64,000 bases of DNA. Origin: Paenibacillus sp. 1011MAR3C5. GTDB lineage: Bacteria; Bacillota; Bacilli; Paenibacillales; Paenibacillaceae. How positions within the stretch are numbered: the stretch's first letter is position 1; every line of letters starts with the position of its first letter. The stretch covers positions 1-64,000 of the forward strand of contig NZ_QZCF01000010.1 of NCBI RefSeq assembly GCF_003591485.1, written 5' to 3'. Shown in pieces: positions 8,594 to 17,471 of the stretch. The position numbers and the translations under genes were made by a program. The notes under the pieces were generated by a model. That model worked only from the letters and a program-made list of their open reading frames with translations. It was not told where the DNA came from and did no database searches.

Positions 8594-9712
8594 CTATTCC
8601 TTATGCAGCTGTAACTCTGTTCTGGCTGCCTCCACGCCATTCACCCATAGCGTGATCACATGCGGACCAGGGTAATGCTTGCGTGTTGTCAAATCAGCAA
8701 ATCGATGTACTCGCGTATGGTCGATGATCTCGCCTTGACTGAACTCACGATCTGATAGCAGGAATCGCTTCAGCGAGGATTTGCCTCCGGACTTCACGAA
8801 ATCAATCCCATATTCTACACGCAGCTTGAAGCGCTCCGATGAACCAGCATCGATGAATTGAATGCGGTAATGCAGCTTCACTTCCCCGCCAATGGAAATA
8901 TCGGTCTCTGATAACGTCAAATCCGCAGATTGCACCAGTGACGCAGCAGATTCCTCATGGGCAGTATATCCGAATAGGGCCATTGCCCGAGGATCGGCAC
9001 GCTTCACTAACGTCCGGCAAGCGTGTCGGACAATCCAATCCGTCCACTCATGCTGTCCCAGCCACTTCTCGGCAACGGATAAGACAAGTTCGGGATGATC
9101 TTTAGTAATATCATTCAGATGATTGGCGACACTCTTGCGCACATACAAAGATGGATCAGCTTTCAGCTTCTCCAAGAGCGGTATCATGGGCGAAGGGTCC
9201 TTCTTGAACATCTCAATCGCTTGTCCCCAAGGCAACCTTGGTCTTGAGCCTTCACTTGCAAGTCTCCTTACATGCTCATCCGAATCTCCAGCCCATTGCA
9301 GCAATTGCGGAATCATCCGCTCCGGGTGCTCGATAATAAACGGCCTTACTGCAAATTCCGCACTGGACCGCCGAGTAAACCGAGCCAGCGCCTTCATGGA
9401 CAGATCCCAGTGCTCCTCCCCTCTTCCGAATACCTCCACAAAGTCCGGGAAGAACAGATAAGGAAAACCTACGCAGCTTTCATCTATACGATACAGCACA
9501 TCCAATGCCTCTGGATAGTTGCCAGGCAATGTAGCTCCAAGCGCTTCGGCAATTCTCCGAATACGGGGCTTAAGCTCCAGCTCCGCCCAATCCTCTCTCC
9601 TGGCCTCATTCAGGAATCGCTTCACATCGAACGGCTGCCAAGCTTCCTTCAGTCTTGTCCCGAACTGCTCCAAAAATGTACCGTCATACATCAACTTTAG
9701 CGGCTCCGCCAT
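8594..9712 (-). CDS. alkC: DNA alkylation repair glycosylase AlkC
   Basis: A 372-residue protein built of helical HEAT-like repeats in residues ~1-265 (for example HPERMIPQLLQWAGDSDEHVRRLASEG and SLYVRKSVANHLNDITKDHPE). A ~100-residue beta-rich C-terminal domain follows (DISIGGEVKLHYRIQF ... HVITLWVNG). This order matches AlkC, which carries an Ig-like domain after the HEAT array and removes 3-methyladenine and 3-methylcytosine from DNA. AlkD lacks the C-terminal domain. AAGGAG lies 8 bases upstream. A near-consensus LexA box is 46 bases before the start, so SOS control is likely. Confidence 0.85.
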   Translation of the reverse strand: MAEPLKLMYDGTFLEQFGTRLKEAWQPFDVKRFLNEARREDWAELELKPRIRRIAEALGATLPGNYPEALDVLYRIDESCVGFPYLFFPDFVEVFGRGEEHWDLSMKALARFTRRSSAEFAVRPFIIEHPERMIPQLLQWAGDSDEHVRRLASEGSRPRLPWGQAIEMFKKDPSPMIPLLEKLKADPSLYVRKSVANHLNDITKDHPELVLSVAEKWLGQHEWTDWIVRHACRTLVKRADPRAMALFGYTAHEESAASLVQSADLTLSETDISIGGEVKLHYRIQFIDAGSSERFKLRVEYGIDFVKSGGKSSLKRFLLSDREFSQGEIIDHTRVHRFADLTTRKHYPGPHVITLWVNGVEAARTELQLHKE

Positions 9713-9757
9713 CTCTTATCTCCTTCTTCGAAAGGATGGAATGCCATCCATCACTTA

Positions 9758-9771
9758 GGAACGTATGTTTG
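9758..9771 (-). promoter_or_regulatory. LexA (SOS) box candidate upstream of alkC
   Basis: On the minus strand the site reads CAAACATACGTTCC, which fits the Bacillus LexA consensus CGAAC-RNRY-GTTYC at 13 of 14 positions. It lies 46 bases before alkC. Just upstream, TTGCAA and TATATC separated by 18 bases form a plausible promoter. Confidence 0.55.
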
Positions 9772-9811
9772 TATACTAGAGATATACCATGGAACAGCGA
9801 TTCATTGCAAC

Positions 9812-11590
9812 CTATGCATGTCGATTGAGCAGTTCCAGCTTGCCCGCTGCCGGACAGCGCTGGGGGAGGCGGATCGTGAAGGTTGTGCCGATGCCGAGCT
9901 CACTCTCGGCAGAAATAAAGCCCTCGTGATTGTCGATTATTTTGTAAGACACCATGAGGCCTAAGCCGGTTCCCTTTTCTTTGGTTGTATAGAAAGGCTG
10001 TCCCATCTTCGCCAGCTGCTCCTTCGAGATCCCCATCCCTTCGTCACGGATACGGATAATGGTCATGCCCCGATCGCTTACACACACATCTACACGAACA
10101 GTGCCGCCGTCCTGCATGGATTCAATCGCATTTTTAATCACATTAATAAATACTTGCTTCAGCTGGGTTCCGACTCCCATCACCCATAACGGATGCTGCA
10201 CTTGTCCATACTCCAAGCGGACCCGGTACATATCAGCATGCGCTCTCAGGCTGGATACGGCTTCCGTGAGGAGCTGCTGAAGATCGATATGCGCATATTC
10301 GTACACTTGCGGCTTCGATAACATGAGCAGTTCGCTAATAATCGACTCGATCTGAATAAGATCAGACTTCATGATGGCGTAATAATGACTGTTATGAATG
10401 CGTCCCGAGGAAAGAAGCTGCATGAATCCCTTGAGCGAGGTAAGCGGATTGCGAATCTCATGAGCAATCCCGGCCGCTAATTGTCCTGCAATGGACAGCT
10501 TCTCGGCTTTAATAAGCAGCTCCTCATTCTTCTTCCTCTCCGAGATATCCCGGATAATAACTTGCTCGACCGGAGCCCCATAGAAGGAGGCGCGGACTCG
10601 AACCATCTCCGTATGAATGAGTTTGCCCCGCAACGTCCGCCACCGCAGCTCGGTCGTGAGTGCAGGTGCCCCGTCCGCCGGCAGCTCCGCATCCATCCAT
10701 TCCGCAATATCGTCATGATGATTCGGCTCCAATAATTCGTAGACACTGGCGCCAATCAGCTCCCGCTCATGCCTCGCATCAAACAACGCGAGTCCGGAAG
10801 GATTCATATACTCCCATTTGCCGTCCTTGATCAGCGCGATGGTGTCCATCGAGTTCTCGACGAGAAGCTTGTAACGTCCATGAATAACGGCGAATTTCTT
10901 AATGTTGAACCAAGTCGTCAGGCTGAAGCTGATGATGAGAAAGGTGGTCATGCAGAGAATGAAGGCCAGCAGCAGCAAATATTCATTGAATCGTTCCATC
11001 GTCATAATATCGCGATACTGCACCGTTATGGCATGCATCCCGATCTGGTGCATCGCCATGCTGGAAATTCCAAGCACGAGGGCGTTAATCATTTTGTAGA
11101 AGGAAGGTTTCTTCTTAAGCAAGAGGATTGCGGTATAGGCACCGGCGAAGCTGACAGCGAAGGAAAGCACAAACCAGCCATAATGGATGGAATAAGCCTG
11201 AATCGAGTTTGAAAGAATGGACATGTAATGCAGCAGCATAGATGAACAGGCAAGTATAAAAGCAGCAATACCCTCGCATAACCGCGAGATATCCGCCTTG
11301 CGAAAGATGATATACAGTGCGGCAAAGGTCGTGACCACGCATGCGAAGAAGGTCACCATCATGCTCCAGTCGACAACCAGCATATAGTCGGAGGCCATCA
11401 TCGATACAACATGCATCGTCCATAAGCCCAGACTGAACACTAATGCGGCACCCAGCATCCAATAAATCGATTGCAGGCCCGCTTTTGGTCTCATATGGTC
11501 AAAACTCATCATCGTAAAGGAGGCAAAGCACATGATCGAAAGCGATAGCAGCAAATAGTAAGGGTTGCCGAACAATATCGGGTGGCTCAT
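9812..11590 (-). CDS. MHYT-type membrane sensor histidine kinase
   Basis: A 592-residue kinase. Residues ~5-210 form about seven membrane helices with MHYT-like His repeats (WTMHVVSMMA, LLHYMSILSNS, AMHQIGMHAI), proposed in the family to bind copper and sense oxygen, CO or NO. A PAS domain follows at ~245-360. The HisKA domain has the phospho-acceptor His in AAGIAHEIRNPLTSLKG (~377), and the ATPase domain has GMGISKEQL and KEKGTGLGLMVS. The C-terminal half resembles sporulation kinases such as KinA-KinC, so it may feed the Spo0 relay. No response regulator is adjacent. I chose ATG 11590 because GAGGAGGAG lies 5 bases upstream; the frame stays open to 11650. Confidence 0.9.
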   Translation of the reverse strand: MSHPILFGNPYYLLLSLSIMCFASFTMMSFDHMRPKAGLQSIYWMLGAALVFSLGLWTMHVVSMMASDYMLVVDWSMMVTFFACVVTTFAALYIIFRKADISRLCEGIAAFILACSSMLLHYMSILSNSIQAYSIHYGWFVLSFAVSFAGAYTAILLLKKKPSFYKMINALVLGISSMAMHQIGMHAITVQYRDIMTMERFNEYLLLLAFILCMTTFLIISFSLTTWFNIKKFAVIHGRYKLLVENSMDTIALIKDGKWEYMNPSGLALFDARHERELIGASVYELLEPNHHDDIAEWMDAELPADGAPALTTELRWRTLRGKLIHTEMVRVRASFYGAPVEQVIIRDISERKKNEELLIKAEKLSIAGQLAAGIAHEIRNPLTSLKGFMQLLSSGRIHNSHYYAIMKSDLIQIESIISELLMLSKPQVYEYAHIDLQQLLTEAVSSLRAHADMYRVRLEYGQVQHPLWVMGVGTQLKQVFINVIKNAIESMQDGGTVRVDVCVSDRGMTIIRIRDEGMGISKEQLAKMGQPFYTTKEKGTGLGLMVSYKIIDNHEGFISAESELGIGTTFTIRLPQRCPAAGKLELLNRHA

Positions 11591-11804
11591 TAGCGCTCCT
11601 CCTCTGCTACTGAATATCTTACATCTTAAGTGAGTTCGACAAATTACCAAAATATCCTTTTTCTTTCGAGGATATCCTGACGCTTTTTGTTGAATTAGGG
11701 CGTTCGCCCCGTTTGTTAGGTCTTGCTATTCTGGATTAGCAATGCTAGATTTGGTTCATACTAGAGTTACTAGGGTACCTGAGTAGAAAACGGAGGAAAG
11801 ATCG

Positions 11805-12272
11805 ATGAAAGTGAAGATGTTCAGTGAATTTAAAGAATTTGCCATGCGCGGCAATGTCGTAGACCTTGCGGTGGGTGTTATTATAGGAGGTGCTTTCGGC
11901 AAAATCGTCACCTCTCTTGTAAACGACATTATTATGCCTCCTATTGGATACCTATTGGGAGAAGTGGATTTTAGGGATTTGCAGATTCCATTGGTAGATC
12001 TATCTGCACTAAGTGAAGCAGAAAAGGCTACTGCACCTGTTATCAAGTATGGTCAATTTATAAATGTCATACTCGATTTTGTCATTGTTGCATTCTGTAT
12101 CTTCCTGATGGTCAAAGGCATTAATGCCCTGCGACGCAAGAAGGAAGATCCGGATGCGGCCAAGGCTGAGCCTACGGAGAAGGATTGCCCGTATTGCCTG
12201 TCCAAGGTGCCGGTGAAAGCAACCCGCTGCAAGCACTGCACGTCGCAGCTAGAGACGGCCGCTAATGGCTGA
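11805..12272 (+). CDS. mscL: Large-conductance mechanosensitive channel with zinc-ribbon tail
   Basis: A 155-residue MscL, the pressure-release channel opened by membrane tension under hypo-osmotic shock. The N-terminal helix and first membrane segment, [27 protein letters not shown], are diagnostic. The second membrane segment is [21 protein letters not shown] (~85-106). Typical MscL ends soon after a short cytoplasmic helix. Here residues ~128-148 add [18 protein letters not shown], a zinc ribbon, an uncommon extra domain at the cytoplasmic end. CGGAGG lies 8 bases before the start. The 3' end overlaps the next gene by 8 bases. Confidence 0.95.
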   Translation: MKVKMFSEFKEFAMRGNVVDLAVGVIIGGAFGKIVTSLVNDIIMPPIGYLLGEVDFRDLQIPLVDLSALSEAEKATAPVIKYGQFINVILDFVIVAFCIFLMVKGINALRRKKEDPDAAKAEPTEKDCPYCLSKVPVKATRCKHCTSQLETAANG

Positions 12273-12912
12273 GGAGAGATTCGACATCTATGATGAAGCG
12301 ATGAATCCGATTGGTACGGCTACCCGCTCCGAGACCCATAAGCACGGATATTGGCACCGCTCGTTCCATTGCTGGCTGACTCGGCGGGTCGAAGGCCGTC
12401 CGGTGGTCGTGTTCCAACGGCGCCAGCTTTGCAAAGACACGAATCCAGGCAGCTTCGACATTACGGCGGCTGGCCATCTGACTGCGGGCGAGACGATCCG
12501 GGATGCAGCCCGAGAGCTTGAGGAAGAGCTAGGCATCCGCGCCGATTTCGATCAGCTTATCCCTCTGGGGCAAATTCGCGAGGAAGCGGAAGGCATAGTT
12601 GGCGGTGCTGCATTTATCGATCGGGAGGTCAGCGACGTGTTCGCTCTCGTATGTGAGCTGCCGCTGTCAGAATTCCGCCTGCAGCCCGAAGAGGTGGCTG
12701 GCATCTATGAGGCGGATATCGCCGACATGATCAGGCTTCTGGAGGGTTCGGCAGACAAGCTTACCGTCCATGGCATGAAGCTGGATGAAGAGCCTGTGCC
12801 AGGCGCATACCGACTCGTCCCGGATACCTGCGTCATCCGAACGGATCAATTCGTCCCGCGAGAGGCTTCCTACTATATTGAAATCATGAAGCAATTAGCG
12901 CAATTAACCTGA
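12265..12912 (+). CDS. Nudix hydrolase, isopentenyl-diphosphate-isomerase-like group
   Basis: A 215-residue Nudix protein. The Nudix box is GHLTAGET...RELEEELGI at about 71-92, with one residue fewer than the usual spacing between the first Glu and the Arg-Glu pair. This shorter form is common in YfcD/IDI-like members. The N terminus ([18 protein letters not shown], then [11 protein letters not shown]) is typical of that group, which hydrolyses nucleoside diphosphate derivatives or isomerises isoprenoid diphosphates. The real substrate is unknown. The start lies 8 bases inside the mscL 3' end with no clear ribosome site, so translation is probably coupled to mscL. A strong terminator follows. 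Confidence 0.85.
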   Translation: MAEERFDIYDEAMNPIGTATRSETHKHGYWHRSFHCWLTRRVEGRPVVVFQRRQLCKDTNPGSFDITAAGHLTAGETIRDAARELEEELGIRADFDQLIPLGQIREEAEGIVGGAAFIDREVSDVFALVCELPLSEFRLQPEEVAGIYEADIADMIRLLEGSADKLTVHGMKLDEEPVPGAYRLVPDTCVIRTDQFVPREASYYIEIMKQLAQLT

Positions 12913-12919
12913 CAAACGG

Positions 12920-12957
12920 GAGAAGCCCGGTCTGCTCCGACGCAGACCGGGCTTCTC
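12920..12957 (+). terminator. Terminator of the mscL-Nudix unit
   Basis: A perfect 16-base stem (12920-12935 with 12942-12957) and a 6-base loop start 8 bases after the Nudix stop. There is no long T tract, but the stem is very stable. It may serve the convergent gene at 12981 as well. Confidence 0.8.
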
Positions 12958-12980
12958 GTATTCATGAGAAGTCTAGCGAA

Positions 12981-13373
12981 TTAATAGAAACCGTAGCCGC
13001 CGCCATAGCCATAGCCGTTGCGACGATTCAAGCTTCTAACACAAATGTCGAACGTGATGACAGCGGAGCCTCGTCCAGAACAACAGCTGATCTTCACACA
13101 ATCATAGCCAGGCTTCTTGAAGAAGCAAATTTCTCTGCACTTCCAGTCAAAAATTTCATTGATCGCTCTGCGGTCGCAATGGCGAATCGCAGCTACGAGC
13201 TTGCGCGCCTTGCAGCGTCTCCGAAGCTTGGCGAATGATCTGCTCAGCTCTCCGCCCAGATCTTGAATGCCTTCCACTGCAAAATCGTCATGATGATGTC
13301 TGCGGCGTCCAGTTGATGCACCGGCAACCCTTCTGCCATTCCTCAAACCGCTAATCTCTGCTTTTGCGGACAT
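12981..13373 (-). CDS. Cys-, Arg- and Gly/Tyr-rich protein, possible spore coat component
   Basis: A 130-residue protein. The N terminus is basic (RNGRRVAGASTGRRRHHHDD). The middle has KLVAAIRHCDRRAINEIF followed by CREICFF and CCSGRG, and the end is a low-complexity tail, RNGYGYGGGYGFY. Cys-rich cores and Gly/Tyr tails are common in insoluble, cross-linked coat or surface proteins of spore formers, but I do not recognise a family. I chose ATG 13373 because GAGGAGG lies 6 bases upstream; the longer in-frame start at 13451 has none. Confidence 0.65.
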   Translation of the reverse strand: MSAKAEISGLRNGRRVAGASTGRRRHHHDDFAVEGIQDLGGELSRSFAKLRRRCKARKLVAAIRHCDRRAINEIFDWKCREICFFKKPGYDCVKISCCSGRGSAVITFDICVRSLNRRNGYGYGGGYGFY

Positions 13374-13499
13374 GTAGATCCTCCTCTCTATCATGCTTAC
13401 TTCATCATATGCGAGATTAAGAGAGGCGTATGGGTAGATCATGTCCGACAAATGCTGAAAAATAAGACCAGCTGTCCCTTGTCCTGCAGTACAGCGAGA

Positions 13500-14666
13500 T
13501 TAGTCTTCGTTCAGGTTGTCCGTCAAATATTGAATAATGCCGTCCTCCGCGTCCTGGGCGTATTCCCATACCATAGCGCCGGCCAAATTCTTTTTCTTAA
13601 TGAAGTTAATTTTCGCTTCCACGGCTTCCAGATCCTCATAGCTGATAAAGATATCGCCGTTATACAGATAAGCAGCCTTCGCTTTTTCATCGAAGTAACG
13701 TTTAAAGCCATTTTTGTCCAAATAATCCTTCATGATCGTTTGGTAGTTCAGATTCGTCTCTACGATATCAATCGGTTCGCCCGTCTGGAAGAGGCCGTCC
13801 CCAACATCCTTCACACCCGACCAGCCGTACGAATAGGCCGGTATGCCAAGCAGAAGCTTCTTGCTGTCCACACCATGCTTTAAGTAGCTCGCGATGATCT
13901 GGTCGATGCTAAGCGGAGACTGTCCCTGACTGTCAGTATATAAATTGGCGTTGAAGCCGGTCTTGTCCGACCAGCGCCCGGTCAAATCATAGCTCATCAC
14001 ATTAATATAGTCGACGTACTTCTCCACTTCCTTCAGCTCTACCTTCTCGAAATACCAATCCTGCGAGCCAGCGGCGAATGTCAGGATATAGCGCTTGTCC
14101 CCCTTATGCGGAAGCAGATTGAGCTTCTCGCGCAGCTCCCTCATCAGGCTCGTGAAGTTGACCGTATCCTTGGGGCTGGCCTTCACCGTGCCCCAGCCGT
14201 CATGCCCCGGGAACTCCCAGTCGATATCGACGCCGTCCAGATCCAGCTCCTTCACCAGCTCGATGATGCTTTCCGTGAACAAGTAACGCGTGCCGTCCAT
14301 GGAGGCGTCGGAGAAGCCGTCCACACTGTAGCCGCCAACCGCCAAGACAAACTTGGTTGTCGGATTGTTTTCTTTCAGCTGCTTGATATTGTTTTTAATC
14401 TGCTCGTTCGCCGCCTCATCCTCATGAAAGAACAAGTCTGTGCCCGCAATCTTCGCAAAGGCAACAAATGCGATGTCTACGCCCTTCTCTGACAGCTTCA
14501 CACTCGCCGGATCGCGCCAGGCCTCGATATAAACGGTGTTGACACGCCGTTCTTCCCCGCCGATGCTCTGCACATAATAGACCGCCAGACCGATGAATAA
14601 GATTGCGACGATAAGTTTTGTCCATGCATTGATTTTGACTGCTTTGTTCGCTCTCAGATTCGTCAC
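13500..14666 (-). CDS. Membrane-anchored glycoside hydrolase family 18 protein
   Basis: A 388-residue protein with an N-terminal signal anchor (~17-34) and an extracellular GH18 TIM barrel. The catalytic motif DGVDIDWE is at 144-151, with Glu151 as the acid. FVLAVGGYS at ~106-114 is the second conserved strand, and YINVMSYDLTGRW follows later. GH18 enzymes cut or bind N-acetylglucosamine polymers by substrate-assisted catalysis. The start is GTG and shares bases with the stop of the acyltransferase (GTGA), so the two are coupled. In this operon it may trim or release a GlcNAc-type exopolysaccharide made by the synthase at 15799-17154. Confidence 0.88.
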   Translation of the reverse strand: MTNLRANKAVKINAWTKLIVAILFIGLAVYYVQSIGGEERRVNTVYIEAWRDPASVKLSEKGVDIAFVAFAKIAGTDLFFHEDEAANEQIKNNIKQLKENNPTTKFVLAVGGYSVDGFSDASMDGTRYLFTESIIELVKELDLDGVDIDWEFPGHDGWGTVKASPKDTVNFTSLMRELREKLNLLPHKGDKRYILTFAAGSQDWYFEKVELKEVEKYVDYINVMSYDLTGRWSDKTGFNANLYTDSQGQSPLSIDQIIASYLKHGVDSKKLLLGIPAYSYGWSGVKDVGDGLFQTGEPIDIVETNLNYQTIMKDYLDKNGFKRYFDEKAKAAYLYNGDIFISYEDLEAVEAKINFIKKKNLAGAMVWEYAQDAEDGIIQYLTDNLNED

Positions 14667-15775
14667 CCTCTCCCGCCGAATAATATCGCCGTCACATAAC
14701 GATTCAGATTCAAGACCTTAACCGCAATGTAACTGACTGCGAACACTGCTGACAGATTAAAGATCAGACTTCCCGCCGTTTCGATGAACGAAGCCTCTAC
14801 CCCCACGCTGCGTGCGACCATCGTCTCCACCAGCAGATGGACGAGATAGATGCTGAAGCTTGCCGCCGAGACAGAGCTAATGACCCTCCGCACCTTGTCG
14901 TTGGTCTTTCGCGATATGGCTGCATCCTTCTCCTTAAAGAAGAGGAAGAGCCCTACCGCCATTAGGAAGCTCGTGATGGAATAGTTGCCGTAGAACATTT
15001 CATCCAGCGTGCCGTTCAGCTTCGATACCCCATACGTCAGGACAGGCGTCAAGACAAACGATAAAATGCCCAGGTTGTACAAGACATGCTTCCATATGGT
15101 CGGCAGCTCGAAGTGGAACAGATAGTAGCCTAATATAAAGTAGCCAAGATAGCCCATGAACAATGGAATGTTCATGCTTGGGATATAGAGATACTGATCC
15201 GTAACCCGATATACAATATCGGAGACGAGCCGGTATAAGATGCTCACTACGAACCACAGAAGCAAGTAATAGCGCAAATCCTTTTCGCTGCACGCCTTCA
15301 CAAACTTGGAGATTAGCGGCACGGTCATATAGACCGCGATAATCGCATAAAGGAACCATAGATGCACGTAGTTCTGGTCGGTGAGCAGCTTGTAGCCGTA
15401 GTCCGCGACGAACTCCAGCGCATTCATGTCGCTCTTTAGCAAATAGTACTGGTAGAACAACCCGTAGATAAGCGACCAGGAAAGCAAGGCTACGACGAGC
15501 GGCCACACCCTTTTCAAATAAAAGTCCTTCAAGGATTTCACTTCCGAGCGCAGAATCATCGCACCGCTAATCATAAAGAATACCGGCACTGCGAATCGGC
15601 AGATGGAGTTGAATACATTGCTCACCCACCAGGAGGTCGTCGAAAAATCGTTCGTGCGGGTTAGCAGCGAAGCCGAGATGTGCAATACGATGACGGCTAC
15701 AATAGAAATAATACGTAATAAATCGATATAAATAATACGTTTTCCCGCCGTTTTGGCGGTGCTTACGCTGCTCAT
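14663..15775 (-). CDS. Acyltransferase family 3 membrane protein (IcaC/OafA-like)
   Basis: A 370-residue membrane protein with about ten helices. It opens with YIDLLRIISIVAVIVLHIS, the acyltransferase-3 signature with its His in the first helix, and has RFAVPVFFMISGAMIL shortly after. In ica loci, IcaC of this family is thought to succinylate or export poly-N-acetylglucosamine; others O-acetylate surface glycans. The gene lies 23 bases after the GT2 synthase and overlaps the GH18 gene by 4 bases, so it is the middle gene of a three-gene operon. GGAGG lies 6 bases before the start. Confidence 0.88.
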   Translation of the reverse strand: MSSVSTAKTAGKRIIYIDLLRIISIVAVIVLHISASLLTRTNDFSTTSWWVSNVFNSICRFAVPVFFMISGAMILRSEVKSLKDFYLKRVWPLVVALLSWSLIYGLFYQYYLLKSDMNALEFVADYGYKLLTDQNYVHLWFLYAIIAVYMTVPLISKFVKACSEKDLRYYLLLWFVVSILYRLVSDIVYRVTDQYLYIPSMNIPLFMGYLGYFILGYYLFHFELPTIWKHVLYNLGILSFVLTPVLTYGVSKLNGTLDEMFYGNYSITSFLMAVGLFLFFKEKDAAISRKTNDKVRRVISSVSAASFSIYLVHLLVETMVARSVGVEASFIETAGSLIFNLSAVFAVSYIAVKVLNLNRYVTAILFGGRG

Positions 15776-15798
15776 GGTCTGCCTCCGTCCGGTATCTG

Positions 15799-17154
15799 TT
15801 ATCTGGCGCTTGCCGACGTATTGCGTCCTATTGATGCGACGCCCTTGCGCTCGACAAAGCCCCAGCCGTTGTCGTTATCGAAATATTTGAATGTGCCGAT
15901 TACATTGATGTACATGAGCACCAGTCTGTAGGAGATGAGATCGTACTGACTGAACGCCAGCATTTTGACATACTCCCATAGTGTGAAGTGGCCGCCGTAC
16001 TTCCTGCAGAGAAGAAAAGAAATACCGAGCTGTACGGCGTTAATGAAAATGGTAATGATGAGCAGCAGGAAAGCGATGAGCATATTGCTGCCGGAGAACG
16101 CCGCATCGATCAAATGAAACACTGTCGTAAATACCGTCAGCGTTCCCAGAATAAAACCGTCGATGGCAAAAAAGACGCTGATGCCCGGCTTAAAGCTGCG
16201 AGAGAGCTTCGACCAATAAATGAGAATACAGTCTACGAACGCCTTTTGCCAGCGGATACGCTGCTTGTAGAAGTTCTTCATATCTTCCGGGCATTCGGTG
16301 AAGCAAACCGCTTCAGGCGCATAGACGAGCCTCTGTTTCAGCTTATTCGCTTTGATATATTCGTGAATTTTGAGCGTGATGTCGATATCCTCGCCGACTG
16401 TGCTGCGGAAGCCGTTCACCTCATACATCAGCTCCTTGTAGAACGCGCCGAATGCACCGGAAATTACGACAATGGAGTTGAAATAGGATTGAGTCAGCTT
16501 CCGTACGTAGAAACTATGGATGTAGCTGATCATTTGGCTGCGCACGATGCCCTTGCCTGTAAAGCTCTCGTGGATTTCGCCGTCCTTGCGCTTCGCTCCT
16601 TGCACGATCTTGACCGTGCCGCCCAGCGCGACAATGGATGGATCGTGGAAGTATTGATTCACATACTTAAGCGAATTGGCCTCCAGCATGCTGTCGGCAT
16701 CCAGCGTAATGACAATCTCGCCATCCGCATAGTCGATTCCCGCGTTCAGGGAATCCGCCTTGCCGCCATTCAGCTTATCAATCACGTAAATATGCGGGTA
16801 GAGTTCAGACTGGTAAAAGCCCCTGACCCGCTTATACTTTAGCCGATGATTCGGCTTGCGGTAATTGATGCGCAAATCTAACAGCTCCTGCAGCCGCTCG
16901 AATGTGCGGTCCTTGGAGCCGTCGTTCACGATAATGATCTCGTGATTGCGATAATTCAGGCCGTCCATTGCGTCCAGGCAATTCTGAATCGTCCTCTCTT
17001 CGTTGTAAGCCGGCACAAGGACAGACAGAGATTTTTCGTCCAATGCGGGATCGAGCTTCTTCACCTTGCTATACAGGAGAGGGATCACCGTGTACAGCAC
17101 TTGAAACAAAAGAAAGCTAGCCGTCGTCAGATAAAGCACATAATACATGGACAT
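15799..17154 (-). CDS. Processive GT2 polysaccharide synthase (IcaA/PgaC-like)
   Basis: A 451-residue inverting glycosyltransferase with one N-terminal membrane helix and several C-terminal ones. The catalytic domain shows VLVPAYNEE (~46-54), IIIVNDGSKD, the metal-binding DAD at 152-154, GEDIDIT (~246-252) and QRIRW (~297-301). That last motif marks processive synthases of chitin, hyaluronan, cellulose and poly-GlcNAc. AAGGAG lies 3 bases before ATG 17154; the ATG two codons later has better spacing and may be the true start. It leads an operon with an acyltransferase and a GH18 protein. A good promoter lies 243 bases upstream, giving a long leader. Confidence 0.9.
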   Translation of the reverse strand: MSMYYVLYLTTASFLLFQVLYTVIPLLYSKVKKLDPALDEKSLSVLVPAYNEERTIQNCLDAMDGLNYRNHEIIIVNDGSKDRTFERLQELLDLRINYRKPNHRLKYKRVRGFYQSELYPHIYVIDKLNGGKADSLNAGIDYADGEIVITLDADSMLEANSLKYVNQYFHDPSIVALGGTVKIVQGAKRKDGEIHESFTGKGIVRSQMISYIHSFYVRKLTQSYFNSIVVISGAFGAFYKELMYEVNGFRSTVGEDIDITLKIHEYIKANKLKQRLVYAPEAVCFTECPEDMKNFYKQRIRWQKAFVDCILIYWSKLSRSFKPGISVFFAIDGFILGTLTVFTTVFHLIDAAFSGSNMLIAFLLLIITIFINAVQLGISFLLCRKYGGHFTLWEYVKMLAFSQYDLISYRLVLMYINVIGTFKYFDNDNGWGFVERKGVASIGRNTSASAR

Positions 17155-17396
17155 TCACTCCTTCCTGGTTACGGGACTTTATGTCATTAGGAAGGTTAGA
17201 CTGGGCAATTGCCAGCTCGAGCCAAGTTCAGCCTATATCAAGAAGTGTTTTCCCTTGTAACCAATAATTGTTTTTGTTTGTTCTAATACCCTATCCCAAC
17301 GGAATTCATCTGTAAAATCGGATTTAAAAGTAAGAAAACGATAACAATAGTCCTTTTTTATACAAATGCTCGTTGTTTTATCCTTTTTCGCTCCCT

Positions 17397-17426
17397 GTAT
17401 TAATCATTGGTGAACATTTTTGTCAA
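17397..17426 (-). promoter_or_regulatory. Sigma-A promoter for the exopolysaccharide operon
   Basis: On the minus strand TTGACA (17426-17421) and TAATAC (17402-17397) are separated by 18 bases. The -35 is perfect and the -10 is good. Transcription would run toward the synthase with an untranslated leader of about 235 bases. Confidence 0.6.
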
Positions 17427-17471
17427 AAAGAGGCGTTAGCTATCATAACGTTAGGTGTGATTTTTACTCAT

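Noticed and set aside
15988-16842. 284-residue plus-strand frame
   Set aside because: It lies wholly opposite the GT2 synthase, whose motifs are complete, and has no family signature or ribosome site.
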